A program made the translations under genes and the position numbers. A DNA stretch of 64,000 nt from Glo-17 sp964637835 (GTDB lineage Bacteria > Krumholzibacteriota > Krumholzibacteriia > LZORAL124-64-63). Location of the stretch: assembly GCA_964637835.1 (NCBI GenBank), contig CAZWYF010000017.1:7541-71540 (forward strand), read 5' to 3'. This document shows positions 18,124-29,274 of this stretch, one piece after another (the stretch's first letter is position 1; every line of letters starts with the position of its first letter). Below the pieces are notes generated by a model. That model was not told where the DNA came from. It made no database searches and was given only the letters and a program-made list of their open reading frames with translations.

Positions 18124-20187
18124 TCAGCTCTCGTCCTCCTGCGTGCAGAAGTACTCGATGGTCTTCTGCGCGCAGGTCTGGCAGTAGCCCAGCTTGTTCA
18201 GCATGGTGTCCACCATGCGGTCGTAGAGGTGCTGGTTCTCCTCGTTGGTGCGGTTGGCCAGCGCGCCGATGAGGCTGCCGGCGCCGGCGATGTCGCTCTT
18301 CAGGCGCACGTCGGTGACGGCCTTGACCAGCTCCAGGTTGTCCATGAAGTCGTAGTTCGGATCCACGCCGATCTTCTGGCCGTAGATCTTGCGGATGGTG
18401 GTGCGGAAGCTCTCGCGCTGCTCCTCGGTCTTCAGCTGCAGGCGCTCCTCCACGCTCTTGATGAAGCGCTCGTCCACCTTCAGGGCCTTCAGCTCGCCGG
18501 TCTGCGGGTCCTTGTACTTCCACATCTTGTCCGGGCCGAGGTGCTCGGCGTCGATGCCGATGATCATGTTGACGTAGTTCATCACGTCCTTGCGGATGGC
18601 CTGCGGTTCGTCCATGTACGCGTTGAACATCTCGGTCATGATCCGCTCGCGGTACAGGCCCCTGGCGGTCTTGAGGTCCTCGAGGTACTTGGCGCGGTCG
18701 TTGTTGTCGTGGACGTAGTCGAGGACCACCCGCTCCAGCGTGTGGAAGATGTCGTAGGCGAACATGCAGCGGCCCTCGTTGGTCTCCGAGCTCTCCACCA
18801 GCAGCTGCACGGCGCGGCCCAGGTTCCGCTGGCCCAGGCCCTTCTGGCCGAACCGGTTGGTGATGTCGGTGTCCTGGCTCAGGGTGTCGATCACCTCGGC
18901 CAGGGTCTTGATGGACTTCTCGCCGGCGATCTCGCCCGCCGCCAGCTTCATGGTCTCCACGGGGGTGAGCTTCTCGGTGTGGGGCAGGCGGGTGAGCACC
19001 GCCGCCACGCTGGCGGCGTAGTTGAGGTTGGGGTCCTGGTGCAGCTGCTCGCGCGTCAGGGTGGTCTTGGTCTCGCTGCCCACCGCGTACTGGGTGAGCT
19101 GCTCCTGCAGGCGGTAGTTGGTGTTGTGCGAGATGTAGCTCAGGCGGCAGCGGTCGACGATGGGCGCCTCTTCCTTCTCGGCCAGGAAGGTGTTGAACTC
19201 CGAGTTGTTGCTGGTGGCGATGATCAGGGTGTCGATGGGCCACTTGTAGCCGTCGATCTCGATGGTGCGGTTCTGGATCACGCCCAGGTAGACCTGCACC
19301 AGGTCCTTCTTGTTCTTGAACATCTCGTCGGAGAAGTGGATGCCGCCGCCGGCCACCCGCGCCAGCGCGCCGCGCCGCAGGTCGAAGCGGTAGGGGTTGT
19401 TGGTGTCGGTGATGTGCAGCAGGCGCTGGATGGACTCCTCGCCCAGCAGGTCCACGGCGCTCGACGTGATCTTGTCCTTGGCGGGGTACTTGCCCGTCAG
19501 GGTGCCCAGGCTCTCGCTCAGCGGCACCGGGACGATCTCCACGTGCTCGAGCATCTCCTCGAGCTTGCCGCCGCAGTGCATGCGGATGTCGTTCCAGATG
19601 TAGCCGCTGCAGGCGCCCAGGGGACGGTAGTTCTCGTACAGGCGCTCGAGCTGGGCGTCGTCCAGGCCCACCTTGCGCGCGAGGTACTCGCGGCTCTCCT
19701 CGGGCGACTCGAAGAGGTTCATGCCGAGGATGGCGGGGTCCTCGTACGTCTGGCTCTCGATGGTCGCGATCCTGCCGTATGACGCGATTCCGTCCAGTCC
19801 GGTGAAGCGGAAGGTGTAACGGCGGTTCTCCGGCCGGGCGGCGAACTCCCGGTACAGCCGGCTGACGTACTCCACGAAGAACGTCTTGCCGTTGCCCGGC
19901 TCGCCCACCAGCACGTAGGCCATCTCCTTGGAGGAGCCGCCCTCGGCGGCGTCCTTGACGTAGGAGACGAAGCTGTTGATCTCGTCGTACATGCCGACGA
20001 TGTGCTTCTTGCCCCGGCGGAAGATCTTGAAGTCGTAGGTGGTCTTGCCGTTGACCACCACCTTCTCGATCTCGTCGTCGAGGATCATGCGGCTGATGGC
20101 CTCGAACGCGTTCTCGAAGGACCGCTCGCCGGCCTTCAGCGCGGCCAGGTGGCCCTGCAACGTGCCCTGCTTCTCGGTGGTCGCCAT
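18124..20187 (-). CDS. prkA: PrkA (YeaG) serine protein kinase
   Basis: A 687-aa AAA+ serine protein kinase, first gene of the stress operon. N-terminal AAA+ core with Walker A GEPGNGKT at 95-102, and the C-terminal PrkA kinase region (LSQDTDITNRFGQKGLGQRNLGRAVQLLV; MTEMFNAYMDEPQAIRKDVMNYVNM). A C-terminal Cys cluster (YCQTCAQKTIEYFC) could bind metal. The start at 20187 was chosen because AAGGGATG lies upstream and the protein then starts like its family; the frame remains open to 20256. The operon order is prkA-yeaH-spoVR-prkA2. Regulation is probably by sigma-54 from the promoter at 20265-20282. Confidence 0.95.
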   Translation of the reverse strand: MATTEKQGTLQGHLAALKAGERSFENAFEAISRMILDDEIEKVVVNGKTTYDFKIFRRGKKHIVGMYDEINSFVSYVKDAAEGGSSKEMAYVLVGEPGNGKTFFVEYVSRLYREFAARPENRRYTFRFTGLDGIASYGRIATIESQTYEDPAILGMNLFESPEESREYLARKVGLDDAQLERLYENYRPLGACSGYIWNDIRMHCGGKLEEMLEHVEIVPVPLSESLGTLTGKYPAKDKITSSAVDLLGEESIQRLLHITDTNNPYRFDLRRGALARVAGGGIHFSDEMFKNKKDLVQVYLGVIQNRTIEIDGYKWPIDTLIIATSNNSEFNTFLAEKEEAPIVDRCRLSYISHNTNYRLQEQLTQYAVGSETKTTLTREQLHQDPNLNYAASVAAVLTRLPHTEKLTPVETMKLAAGEIAGEKSIKTLAEVIDTLSQDTDITNRFGQKGLGQRNLGRAVQLLVESSETNEGRCMFAYDIFHTLERVVLDYVHDNNDRAKYLEDLKTARGLYRERIMTEMFNAYMDEPQAIRKDVMNYVNMIIGIDAEHLGPDKMWKYKDPQTGELKALKVDERFIKSVEERLQLKTEEQRESFRTTIRKIYGQKIGVDPNYDFMDNLELVKAVTDVRLKSDIAGAGSLIGALANRTNEENQHLYDRMVDTMLNKLGYCQTCAQKTIEYFCTQEDES

Positions 20188-20264
20188 GATCGCCCATCCC
20201 TTGGCTCGGGTCGCGTGTCGCGAATGGTTCCCGCCCTTGTACACGGAGACGGTCACCGAGTTCT

Positions 20265-20282
20265 CCGCAAAGTGCGTGCCGG
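20265..20282 (-). promoter_or_regulatory. Sigma-54 promoter of the prkA operon
   Basis: Reading the minus strand, CCGGCACGCACTTTGCGG carries the -24 element (GGCACG) and the -12 element (TTGC) with exactly ten bases between the diagnostic GG and GC, matching the consensus TGGCACG-N4-TTGC apart from the first T. It lies about 80 bases before the prkA1 start codon. An enhancer-binding protein would be needed; one is encoded at 45-1403, though no link is shown. Confidence 0.7.
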
Positions 20283-20410
20283 ATGCGGAAGTGACGATAT
20301 GTCAAAGAGGTGGGTCGCTGGGCGGTCCGGCGCGCCTGGCATGAACATAGGGAAACCCGGAGACTTCGGCACCGGTCGCGGCCGCGGATCTCCGGGCCGC
20401 GGTTGACGGG

Positions 20411-20424
20411 CAGACGGGCGTCTG
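20411..20424 (+). promoter_or_regulatory. LexA (SOS) box before lexA
   Basis: The palindrome CAGACGGGCGTCTG (CAGAC-N4-GTCTG) lies 30 bases before the lexA start codon, just after a TTGACG -35-like element (20403-20408). The same half-sites occur before imuA at 21230-21245, which identifies this as the LexA operator and indicates autoregulation. Confidence 0.82.
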
Positions 20425-20453
20425 TTTTCGTGGGCGGAGCGAAAGGAGTCGCC

Positions 20454-21134
20454 ATGGCCCGCCGTCCCGCCACCGAGACCCGCCGCCGGGTGCTCGCCTT
20501 CGTGCGCGAGCGCATCCTGGCCGGCGCCCCGCCCACCACCCGCGAGGTGCAGGCGCACCTGGGCTTCCGCGCCGTGCAGTCGGCCCGCCAGCACCTGGAG
20601 GCGCTGGTGGCCGAGGGCAAGCTGGACAAGGAGCCCGGCCAGGCCCGGGGCTACCGCCTGCCGGTGGACGACCTCGCCGCCAGCGGCGCCGGCGGCGCCG
20701 GCGGTGCCGGCCGCCGCGCCGGCCGGGGGGGCAAGCGCCGCGCCGCCGGCCCGCCGGTGCCGGTGCCCATCCTGGGCCGCGTGCAGGCCGGCCGCCTCAC
20801 CGAGGCCTTCGAGGCGCCGGACGGCTACCTGCCGGTGGCCGATCGCCCCGCCAGCGAGGAACTCTTCGCCCTGGCCGTCCGCGGCGAGAGCATGACCGGC
20901 GCCGGGATCCTGCCCGGCGACCTGGTGGTGGTCCGCCGCCAGGACCGGGCGGAGGACGGGGCCATCGTGGTGGCGGAGGTCGCGGGCGAGGCCACCGTCA
21001 AGCGCCTGCGCCTGCGCCGCGGCCGCGTGGAGCTGCACGCGGAGAACCCGGCTTTCGCGCCCATCGTGCCCGGCCGGGGGGAGGAGCTGCGGATCCTGGG
21101 CCAGGTGGTGGAGGTGCGGCGGCGGCTGGGCTGA
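20454..21134 (+). CDS. lexA: LexA SOS repressor
   Basis: A 226-aa LexA repressor/autoprotease. N-terminal winged helix (TTREVQAHLGFRAVQSARQHLEAL), a Gly/Ala/Arg-rich linker (about residues 65-100), then the peptidase domain: cleavage site Ala-Gly in GRVQAGRL, catalytic Ser in RGESMTGAGILPGD and catalytic Lys in ATVKRLRL. The linker is longer than in the E. coli protein. AAAGGAG precedes the ATG. It represses itself and the imuA-imuB-dnaE2 operon through CAGAC-N4-GTCTG boxes. It is divergent from the prkA operon. Confidence 0.95.
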   Translation: MARRPATETRRRVLAFVRERILAGAPPTTREVQAHLGFRAVQSARQHLEALVAEGKLDKEPGQARGYRLPVDDLAASGAGGAGGAGRRAGRGGKRRAAGPPVPVPILGRVQAGRLTEAFEAPDGYLPVADRPASEELFALAVRGESMTGAGILPGDLVVVRRQDRAEDGAIVVAEVAGEATVKRLRLRRGRVELHAENPAFAPIVPGRGEELRILGQVVEVRRRLG

Positions 21135-21221
21135 GGCCCACGTCCTCTCCCCGCCGCAGGGGTTCCCTCCGGCCTGGCGGGGGACGCCCGGTCCGATTTT
21201 CGCCTCGCGGCGAAAGTCCTC

Positions 21222-21250
21222 TTGACGCGACAGACGGATGTCTGTTAAGG
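21222..21250 (+). promoter_or_regulatory. imuA promoter with LexA (SOS) box
   Basis: A -35 element TTGACG (21222-21227) and a -10-like TTAAGG (21245-21250) are 17 bases apart, and the palindrome ACAGACGGATGTCTGT (21230-21245) fills the spacer. LexA bound here would block RNA polymerase directly. The box shares both half-sites with the one before lexA. Confidence 0.82.
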
Positions 21251-21287
21251 TGTCTGGCACCCCGTCGCCCGGCGGAAGGAGGTGCCC

Positions 21288-22178
21288 GTGACCCGTGTCG
21301 CTCTCGCACGGCCGTTCGACCAGCTTCTCGACCCGTCCCCGGGCCGATCCCCGGCCCCGTCGCTGGATCAGCGCGACGCGGCGCCGGCCCCGCCGGCGGC
21401 GGCCGGCTCGCCGGCCGGCGACCCCGCCCTGGCGGAGGTGCTGGCCCACCCGGCCCTGGTGCGCCTGGGCGGCGGGGCGCCGTACCCGGCACCGGAGCAG
21501 GCGCCGGCGTGGTCGTGGGCGGAGCTGAGCGGCCGCCTCTGCGAGCTGGGCCCCGGGCGCGAGCCGGCGGTGCTCAGCGCCGCGGCCGCCCTGGTGCGCG
21601 ACGCCCAGCGCCGCGGCGAGCCGGCGGCCTGGGTGACCGTGGGCGCGGACCTGGTCTACCCGCCCGACCTCGCTGCCGGCGGCATCGACCTGGCCCGGCT
21701 GCCGGTGGTGCGCGCGGCGGACTGCGCGACGGCCGGCCGCGCGGCGGACCTGCTGCTGCGCTCGGGCGCCTACGGGCTGGTGGTGCTGGACCTGATGGCG
21801 GGCGGCCCGCGGGCCACCCTGGCCGCCCCGCTGCAGAGCCGCCTCTCGCAGCTCGCCCGGCGGCACGACGCGGCGGTGCTCTGCCTGCGGCGGCCGCCGC
21901 GGGATCCGCAGGTCCCGCCGGAGGACGCCCCGCGCGGTGGCGTGGGCGATGCCACGTGCGGCGGCGTGGGCGACGCCGCGCGCGGCGGCCGGCGAGCCGC
22001 CCCGGCCTGGGCGCCGGGCGCCTCGCTCGGCTCGCTGGTCTCCCTGCGGGCGGTGGCCTCGCGCCGGCCGCTGGGCCCGGGGCGATTCCTCTGCTGCATC
22101 GACGTGGTGAAGGACAAGCGCCGCGGCCCCGGCTGGCGCTGGCAGGAGGTGTGGCGTGGCCCCGAGGGACTCGACTGA
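21288..22178 (+). CDS. imuA: ImuA, RecA-like factor of the SOS mutasome
   Basis: A 296-aa protein of the ImuA (SulA/RecA-like) family. It lacks a clear Walker A. A RecA-core segment is seen in RSGAYGLVVLDLMAG followed by ATLAAPLQSRLSQLARRHDAAVLCL and a C-terminal RFLCCIDVVKDKRRGPG loop. Identification depends as much on context: the first gene of an imuA-imuB-dnaE2 operon under a LexA box. The GTG at 21288 has AGGAGG five bases upstream; another GTG lies at 21282 inside the ribosome site. A Gly/Ala-rich insert (about 210-245) contains two near-identical GGVGDA repeats. Confidence 0.85.
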   Translation: MTRVALARPFDQLLDPSPGRSPAPSLDQRDAAPAPPAAAGSPAGDPALAEVLAHPALVRLGGGAPYPAPEQAPAWSWAELSGRLCELGPGREPAVLSAAAALVRDAQRRGEPAAWVTVGADLVYPPDLAAGGIDLARLPVVRAADCATAGRAADLLLRSGAYGLVVLDLMAGGPRATLAAPLQSRLSQLARRHDAAVLCLRRPPRDPQVPPEDAPRGGVGDATCGGVGDAARGGRRAAPAWAPGASLGSLVSLRAVASRRPLGPGRFLCCIDVVKDKRRGPGWRWQEVWRGPEGLD

Positions 22179-23810
22179 GCGCGGGCCGGCCGCGCCGCCG
22201 GCCGCCGCGCCGCCGCGCACCGCCGCCGCGCCGCCGGCCGCCGCCGTGCCGTCGCCGGCCCGCATCGCCTGCGTGGACCTGCCGGCCTGGCCGCTGCAGC
22301 TGCTGCTGCGCGGGCATCCGGACTGGCGGGGTCGTCCCGCGGCGGTGGTGGCCGAGGACAGCCCCCAGGCGCCCTTGCTCTGGGTGAACGAGCCCGCGCG
22401 CCGGCAGGGCGTCCTGCCGGGCCTGCGCTACGCCGCGGCCCTCTCCCTGGCGCACGACCTCGCCGCCGGCACGGTCTCCGATCGCGAGCTGGCCGCCGCC
22501 GGCGCGCGCCTGCACCGCCACCTGCTGCACGCCAGCCCGCGGGTGGAGGCGGCGCGCCACGAGCCGGGGGTGTTCTGGCTGGACGCCCGCGGCCTCGAGC
22601 GCCTGCACGGGTCGGTCGCCGCCTGGGCGGAGCGCCTGTACCGGGGACTGGAGCGGGCGGGCCTGATCGCGTCCGTGGCGGTGGGCTGGTCGCGCTTCGG
22701 CAGCTATGGCCTGGCGCGCACCCGCCGGGGCGTGACGGTGGCGCCGGACGCGCGGCGGGAGCTGGACGCCCTGCGCCGGGTGCCCCTGGCCCGCCTGCAG
22801 CTCGATCCGCGCCTGCGTGATCCCCTCGACCGCCTGGGCGTGCGCACCGTGGGCGCGCTGTGCGACCTGCCGGCCGCCGGCGTGGGCGCACGCTTCGGCG
22901 CGGCCGCCGCCGAGCTGCATCGCCTCGCCCGGGGCGCCGGCCATGATCCCCTGCAGCCGGACCGCCCGCCGGAGGCCATCACCGCCACCGAGGTGCTCGA
23001 GGAACCGGAGAGCGACGCCTGGCGGCTGCTCTTCCTGATCAAGCGCCTGCTGCACCCGCTGCTCGCCCGCCTGGCCGACCGCCTGCAGGCCGTGGCGGCG
23101 GTGCACCTGGAGCTGTGGCTCGCCGACCGCGCCACCACCCGCCTGCGCCAGACCCTGCGGCCGGCCGCGCCCACCGGCGATGCGGTGCTGCTGCTGGAGC
23201 TGGTGCGCCTGCGCCTGGAAGGCCTGGAGCTGGCCGCCGGCGTGGAGCGGGTGGTCCTGCGCCTGGAGGAGGTCTCCGCCCAGGCCATCAGCGACGACCT
23301 CTTCGCCCGCCACCGCCAGCGCGACCCCGCCGCCGCCGCCCGCGCCCTGGCCCGCGTGCGCGCCGAGCTGGGCGACGGCGCGGTGATGCACGCCGAGCTG
23401 ACCGCAGCCTGGCTGCCGGAGGCGCGGGTGCGGTGGGTGCCGGTGGCCGATGCGGCCGGCTCCGCGGCGGACCGCGGGGGGCGCGTCGCCGGGCGCCCCC
23501 CGGGGGGCCCCTCGGCAGGTCCCGTGGAGGGCCCCCCGGGGGGCCCCCCGGGGGGCACGCCGGGCGGCGCCCCGGGCGGCCCCCCGTCCGCTGGCCCGCC
23601 CGTCCTGGTCCGCCGCCTCCTGGCGCGACCGCCGGAGATCCCCGCGCCGCAGCCGCGGTTCGTCCTGGCCGGCCCGTACCGCCTCTCCGGCGGCTGGTGG
23701 CGCCGCGAGGTGCGGCGCGCCTACGCCTTCGTGCGCACCGGCGCCGGCGAGCTGCGCTGGGTCTACCACGACCGCCGCCGCCGCCGCTGGCGCGTGCAGG
23801 GGAGGGTGGA

Positions 23811-23814
<4 letters not shown>
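22156..23814 (+). CDS. imuB: ImuB, Y-family polymerase homologue
   Basis: A 552-aa ImuB protein, a non-catalytic Y-family polymerase relative that links DnaE2 to the sliding clamp. Conserved features: IACVDLPAWPLQLLL at the N-terminus, an FWLDARGLERLHG segment in which the catalytic acidic pair of active Y-family enzymes is degenerate, and the little-finger region with LLFLIKRLLHPLLARL. The C-terminus (YRLSGGWW...YAFVRTGAGELRWVYHDRRRRRW) matches the ImuB tail. Between them lies a low-complexity Gly-Pro linker (about 445-480) encoded by palindromic GC repeats that recur elsewhere. GTG start with AGGAGG; overlaps imuA by 23 bases. Confidence 0.92.
23500..23586 (+). repeat. GC-only palindromic repeat inside imuB
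   Basis: A cluster of CCCCCCGGGGGG palindromes, translated as repeated GPPGG. The 32 bases at 23527-23558 are identical to 28388-28419 in the nickel-operon gene, and part of the cluster matches the intergenic run at 27057-27170. The elements keep the reading frame open and extend an inter-domain linker. Confidence 0.8.
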
Positions 23815-27056
<3,242 letters not shown>

Positions 27057-27170
27057 GGGGCCCCCCGGGGGGCCCCTCGGGCGCCAGGCCCCCGGCGGCG
27101 CCCCCCGGGCGGCGCCCCGGCAGCCAGGGGCCCCGTCCGTCGCGAGGGTCCCCCGGGGGGCCCCCGGGCG
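27057..27170. repeat. GC-only palindromic repeat cluster after dnaE2
   Basis: Directly after the dnaE2 stop lies a perfect 20-bp palindrome GGGGCCCCCCGGGGGGCCCC (27057-27076), followed by related CCCCCCGGGC, GGGGCCCC and CCCCCGGGGGG runs. They belong to the same family as those in imuB and in the gene at 27905. They could help end transcription, but there is no T-run. Confidence 0.75.
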
Positions 27171-27288
27171 GCGCCTCACCGCAGGTGGACCTACGTTGAG
27201 CGCGTGGCCGCGGGCCGCGTCCTGGCGCCGGCCAGCCGGCCCGCACGATCCACGCCCGACCCGATCCCAGCCCCCGGAGCCGCCGCCC

Positions 27289-27816
27289 ATGACCGATCCC
27301 GATCCCGCCGCTGTCGCCCCACGCCCCACGCGCACCCTGGCCGTCAACCTCGCGGGCCTGGCCGGCTGGATGCTCGCCGCCCTGGCCACCGGCGCCATCG
27401 GCGCGGTCGCCTCGGTGAACGCGGGCGCGTTCTACCAGTCCCTCGACCGCCCCGGCTGGGCGCCGCCCGGCTGGCTCTTCGGCCCGGTGTGGACCGTGCT
27501 CTACGTGCTCATGGGCCTGGCCGCCTGGCTGGTGTGGCAGCGCGCCGGCTGGCGTGGCGCCCGACCGGCGCTGACGCTCTTCCTGGTGCAGCTCGTCTTC
27601 AACGCGATGTGGAGCTGGTTCTTCTTCGTCTGGCAGCTGGGGGGCGTGGCCTTCTTCGAGGTGCTCCTGCTGCTGGGCCTGATCGTGGCCACGGTGGTGA
27701 CGTTCTGGCGCGTCCATCGCCTCGCGGCCGCGCTGCTGCTCCCGTACCTGGCGTGGGTGGCCTTCGCCTCGGCGCTCACCTGGGCGGTATGGCGGGGCAA
27801 TCCCGGCGTGCTCTGA
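27289..27816 (+). CDS. tspO: TspO/MBR family membrane protein
   Basis: A 175-aa five-helix TspO/peripheral benzodiazepine receptor homologue, a tryptophan-rich sensory protein that binds tetrapyrroles and related ligands. Signature residues: GWAPPGWLFGPVWTVLYVLMGLAAWLVW in the first loop and helix 2, and FNAMWSWFFFVWQLG in helix 3. An N-terminal ~15 residues precede the first helix. The start at 27289 has CGGAGC upstream; the frame is open further upstream through the GC-repeat region. It stands between the SOS cassette and the nickel operon on the same strand, with its own spacing to each. Confidence 0.92.
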   Translation: MTDPDPAAVAPRPTRTLAVNLAGLAGWMLAALATGAIGAVASVNAGAFYQSLDRPGWAPPGWLFGPVWTVLYVLMGLAAWLVWQRAGWRGARPALTLFLVQLVFNAMWSWFFFVWQLGGVAFFEVLLLLGLIVATVVTFWRVHRLAAALLLPYLAWVAFASALTWAVWRGNPGVL

Positions 27817-27833
27817 GCGCGCGCCCGCCCCGC

Positions 27834-27895
27834 TTGACATCGCCCGGCCGACCAGGCATGCTCGCCCCGTAATACGAATCATCCGTTCGTAACAC
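27834..27895 (+). promoter_or_regulatory. Nickel operon promoter with NikR operator
   Basis: A consensus -35 TTGACA (27834-27839) is followed 17 bases later by CATGCT (27857-27862). Immediately downstream, at 27869-27895, lies GTAATAC-N13-GTAACAC, which contains the perfect inverted repeat TACGAA-N7-TTCGTA. This closely fits the GTGTTAC-N13/14-GTAACAC operator reported for NikR outside the enterics, and nikR is the last gene of this operon. Nickel-loaded NikR should bind over the transcription start and repress uptake. Confidence 0.8.
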
Positions 27896-27904
27896 GGAGG
27901 CCGC

Positions 27905-28603
27905 ATGGCGACCCGCGCCACCCCCTCGCGCCGCATCCGCCCCGCCACGGCCGGCGCCCTGTGCCTGGCGCTCGCCGCGGTCCTGCTCGCCACGCGGCCC
28001 GCCCACGCCCACGGCATCAGCCACCGCACCGACCACGCCGGCGCCGTTGCCGTCACCTTCACCTACGCCGACGGCACCCCCATCGCCTTCGCCGACTTCC
28101 AGGTCCACGGCCCGGCCGACCCCCGCCCCGCCGCCGCCGGCCTCACCGACCGCGCCGGCCGCGCCGTCTTCCTGCCCCACCGCCCCGGCCAGTGGACCGT
28201 CCGCGTGACCACCGCCGACGGCCACGGCAAGACCGTGCAACTGGACCTCACCGGGGACGACCTCGCCGCCCTCGACGCCGGCTCCGCCGCGGCCACCGCG
28301 GCCACCGGCCCCGACGCAGCCACCGGCTCTGCCGCAACCGCCGCAGCCACCGGCTCTGCCGCAACCGCCGGCTCTGCCGCAATCACCGAGGGCCCCCCGG
28401 GGGGCCCCCCGGGGGGCACCCTCGCCCAGGACGCCGGCGGCCCCGATCGCTGGCTGCGCGCCGCGCTCGGCGTGGGCCTGATCCTGCTGATCGCCCTCGT
28501 CCTCTCGACCGTGCTGCGCCGCGCCGGCGCCCGTGACCGCGCCGGCGTCCGTGACCGCGCCGGCCCCGGCCAGCCGCCATCCTCGCCCCCCGCCACCGAC
28601 TGA
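27905..28603 (+). CDS. Exported accessory subunit of the ECF nickel transporter (NikK/NikL type)
   Basis: A 232-aa membrane-anchored exported protein, first gene of the nickel operon. Signal peptide about 1-36, cut so that the mature chain starts HGISHRTDHAG, with His residues near its N-terminus as in nickel-uptake accessory subunits. A ~90-residue beta-sandwich follows (VTFTYADGTPIAFADFQVHGP), then an Ala/Thr repeat linker (about 120-175) containing GPPGGPPGG encoded by the GC palindromes, and one TM helix near the C-terminus (LRAALGVGLILLIALVLST). It replaces the CbiN-type subunit. GGAGG precedes the ATG. NikR-controlled. Confidence 0.8.
   Translation: MATRATPSRRIRPATAGALCLALAAVLLATRPAHAHGISHRTDHAGAVAVTFTYADGTPIAFADFQVHGPADPRPAAAGLTDRAGRAVFLPHRPGQWTVRVTTADGHGKTVQLDLTGDDLAALDAGSAAATAATGPDAATGSAATAAATGSAATAGSAAITEGPPGGPPGGTLAQDAGGPDRWLRAALGVGLILLIALVLSTVLRRAGARDRAGVRDRAGPGQPPSSPPATD
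28388..28419 (+). repeat. GC palindrome copy in the nickel accessory gene
   Basis: Thirty-two bases identical to 23527-23558 in imuB, in frame and encoding EGPPGGPPGGT. It lies in the linker between the beta domain and the membrane helix. Confidence 0.8.
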
Positions 28604-28629
28604 CCGCCACCCGCGCCTGGAGCTGCCCC

Positions 28630-29274
28630 GTGCACGTCCCCGACGGCTTCTTCGCCCCGCAGACCTGGCTCCCCGCCGCCGGCGTGGCGGGCGCGGGCTG
28701 GGCGTGGTCGCTGCGCCGTCTGCGCCGCGCCCTCAGCGCCCGCACCGTGCCGGTCCTGGGCGTGACCACCGCCTGCTGCTTCGGCCTGATGCTCATCAGC
28801 GTGCCGTTGCCGCTGGGCGGCGCCTCGGTCCACGCCACCGGCGTGGCGGTGCTGGCCCTGCGCTTCGGCGTGCCCATCGCCTTCCTGGCCATCTCCCTGG
28901 TGCTGGCCCTGCAGGCGCTCCTGCTCGGCGACGGCGGCGTCACCAGCCTGCCGGTGACCGCCCTGGCGCTCGGCCTGGCCGCCCCCGTGGTCGCCGTCCT
29001 CGCCGCCCGCCTCCTGCGCCCGGCGGGCGCCACCGCCGCGCGCTTCGCCGCCGGCTGGCTGGCCGTGATGACCGCCGCCCTGATCACCGGCCTGCTCCTG
29101 GGCCTGCAGCCGCACCTGGCCCGCGACGCCGCCGGCGACCCGCTCTACTTCCCCTTCGGCTGGAACACGGTCCTGCCGGCGGTGCTGCTGCCGCACGCGG
29201 TGCTGGGCGTCCTCGAGGGCGTGCTCACGGTGATCGCCCTGCGCGGCCTCGACCGGGAGGCGCCCGCGCCATGA
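28630..29274 (+). CDS. nikM: NikM/CbiM substrate-binding membrane component of ECF nickel transporter
   Basis: A 214-aa polytopic protein that forms the metal-binding S-component. The N-terminus MHVPDGF is the family hallmark: the amino group and His2 coordinate Ni(II) or Co(II). Conserved ISVPLPLGGASVHATG and the helical ALQALLLGDGGVTSL segment (His-poor compared with some CbiM) follow. Because the operon encodes NikR and has a NikR operator, nickel rather than cobalt is the likely substrate. GTG start, GGAG upstream. Its stop overlaps the next start (ATGA). Confidence 0.92.
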   Translation: MHVPDGFFAPQTWLPAAGVAGAGWAWSLRRLRRALSARTVPVLGVTTACCFGLMLISVPLPLGGASVHATGVAVLALRFGVPIAFLAISLVLALQALLLGDGGVTSLPVTALALGLAAPVVAVLAARLLRPAGATAARFAAGWLAVMTAALITGLLLGLQPHLARDAAGDPLYFPFGWNTVLPAVLLPHAVLGVLEGVLTVIALRGLDREAPAP

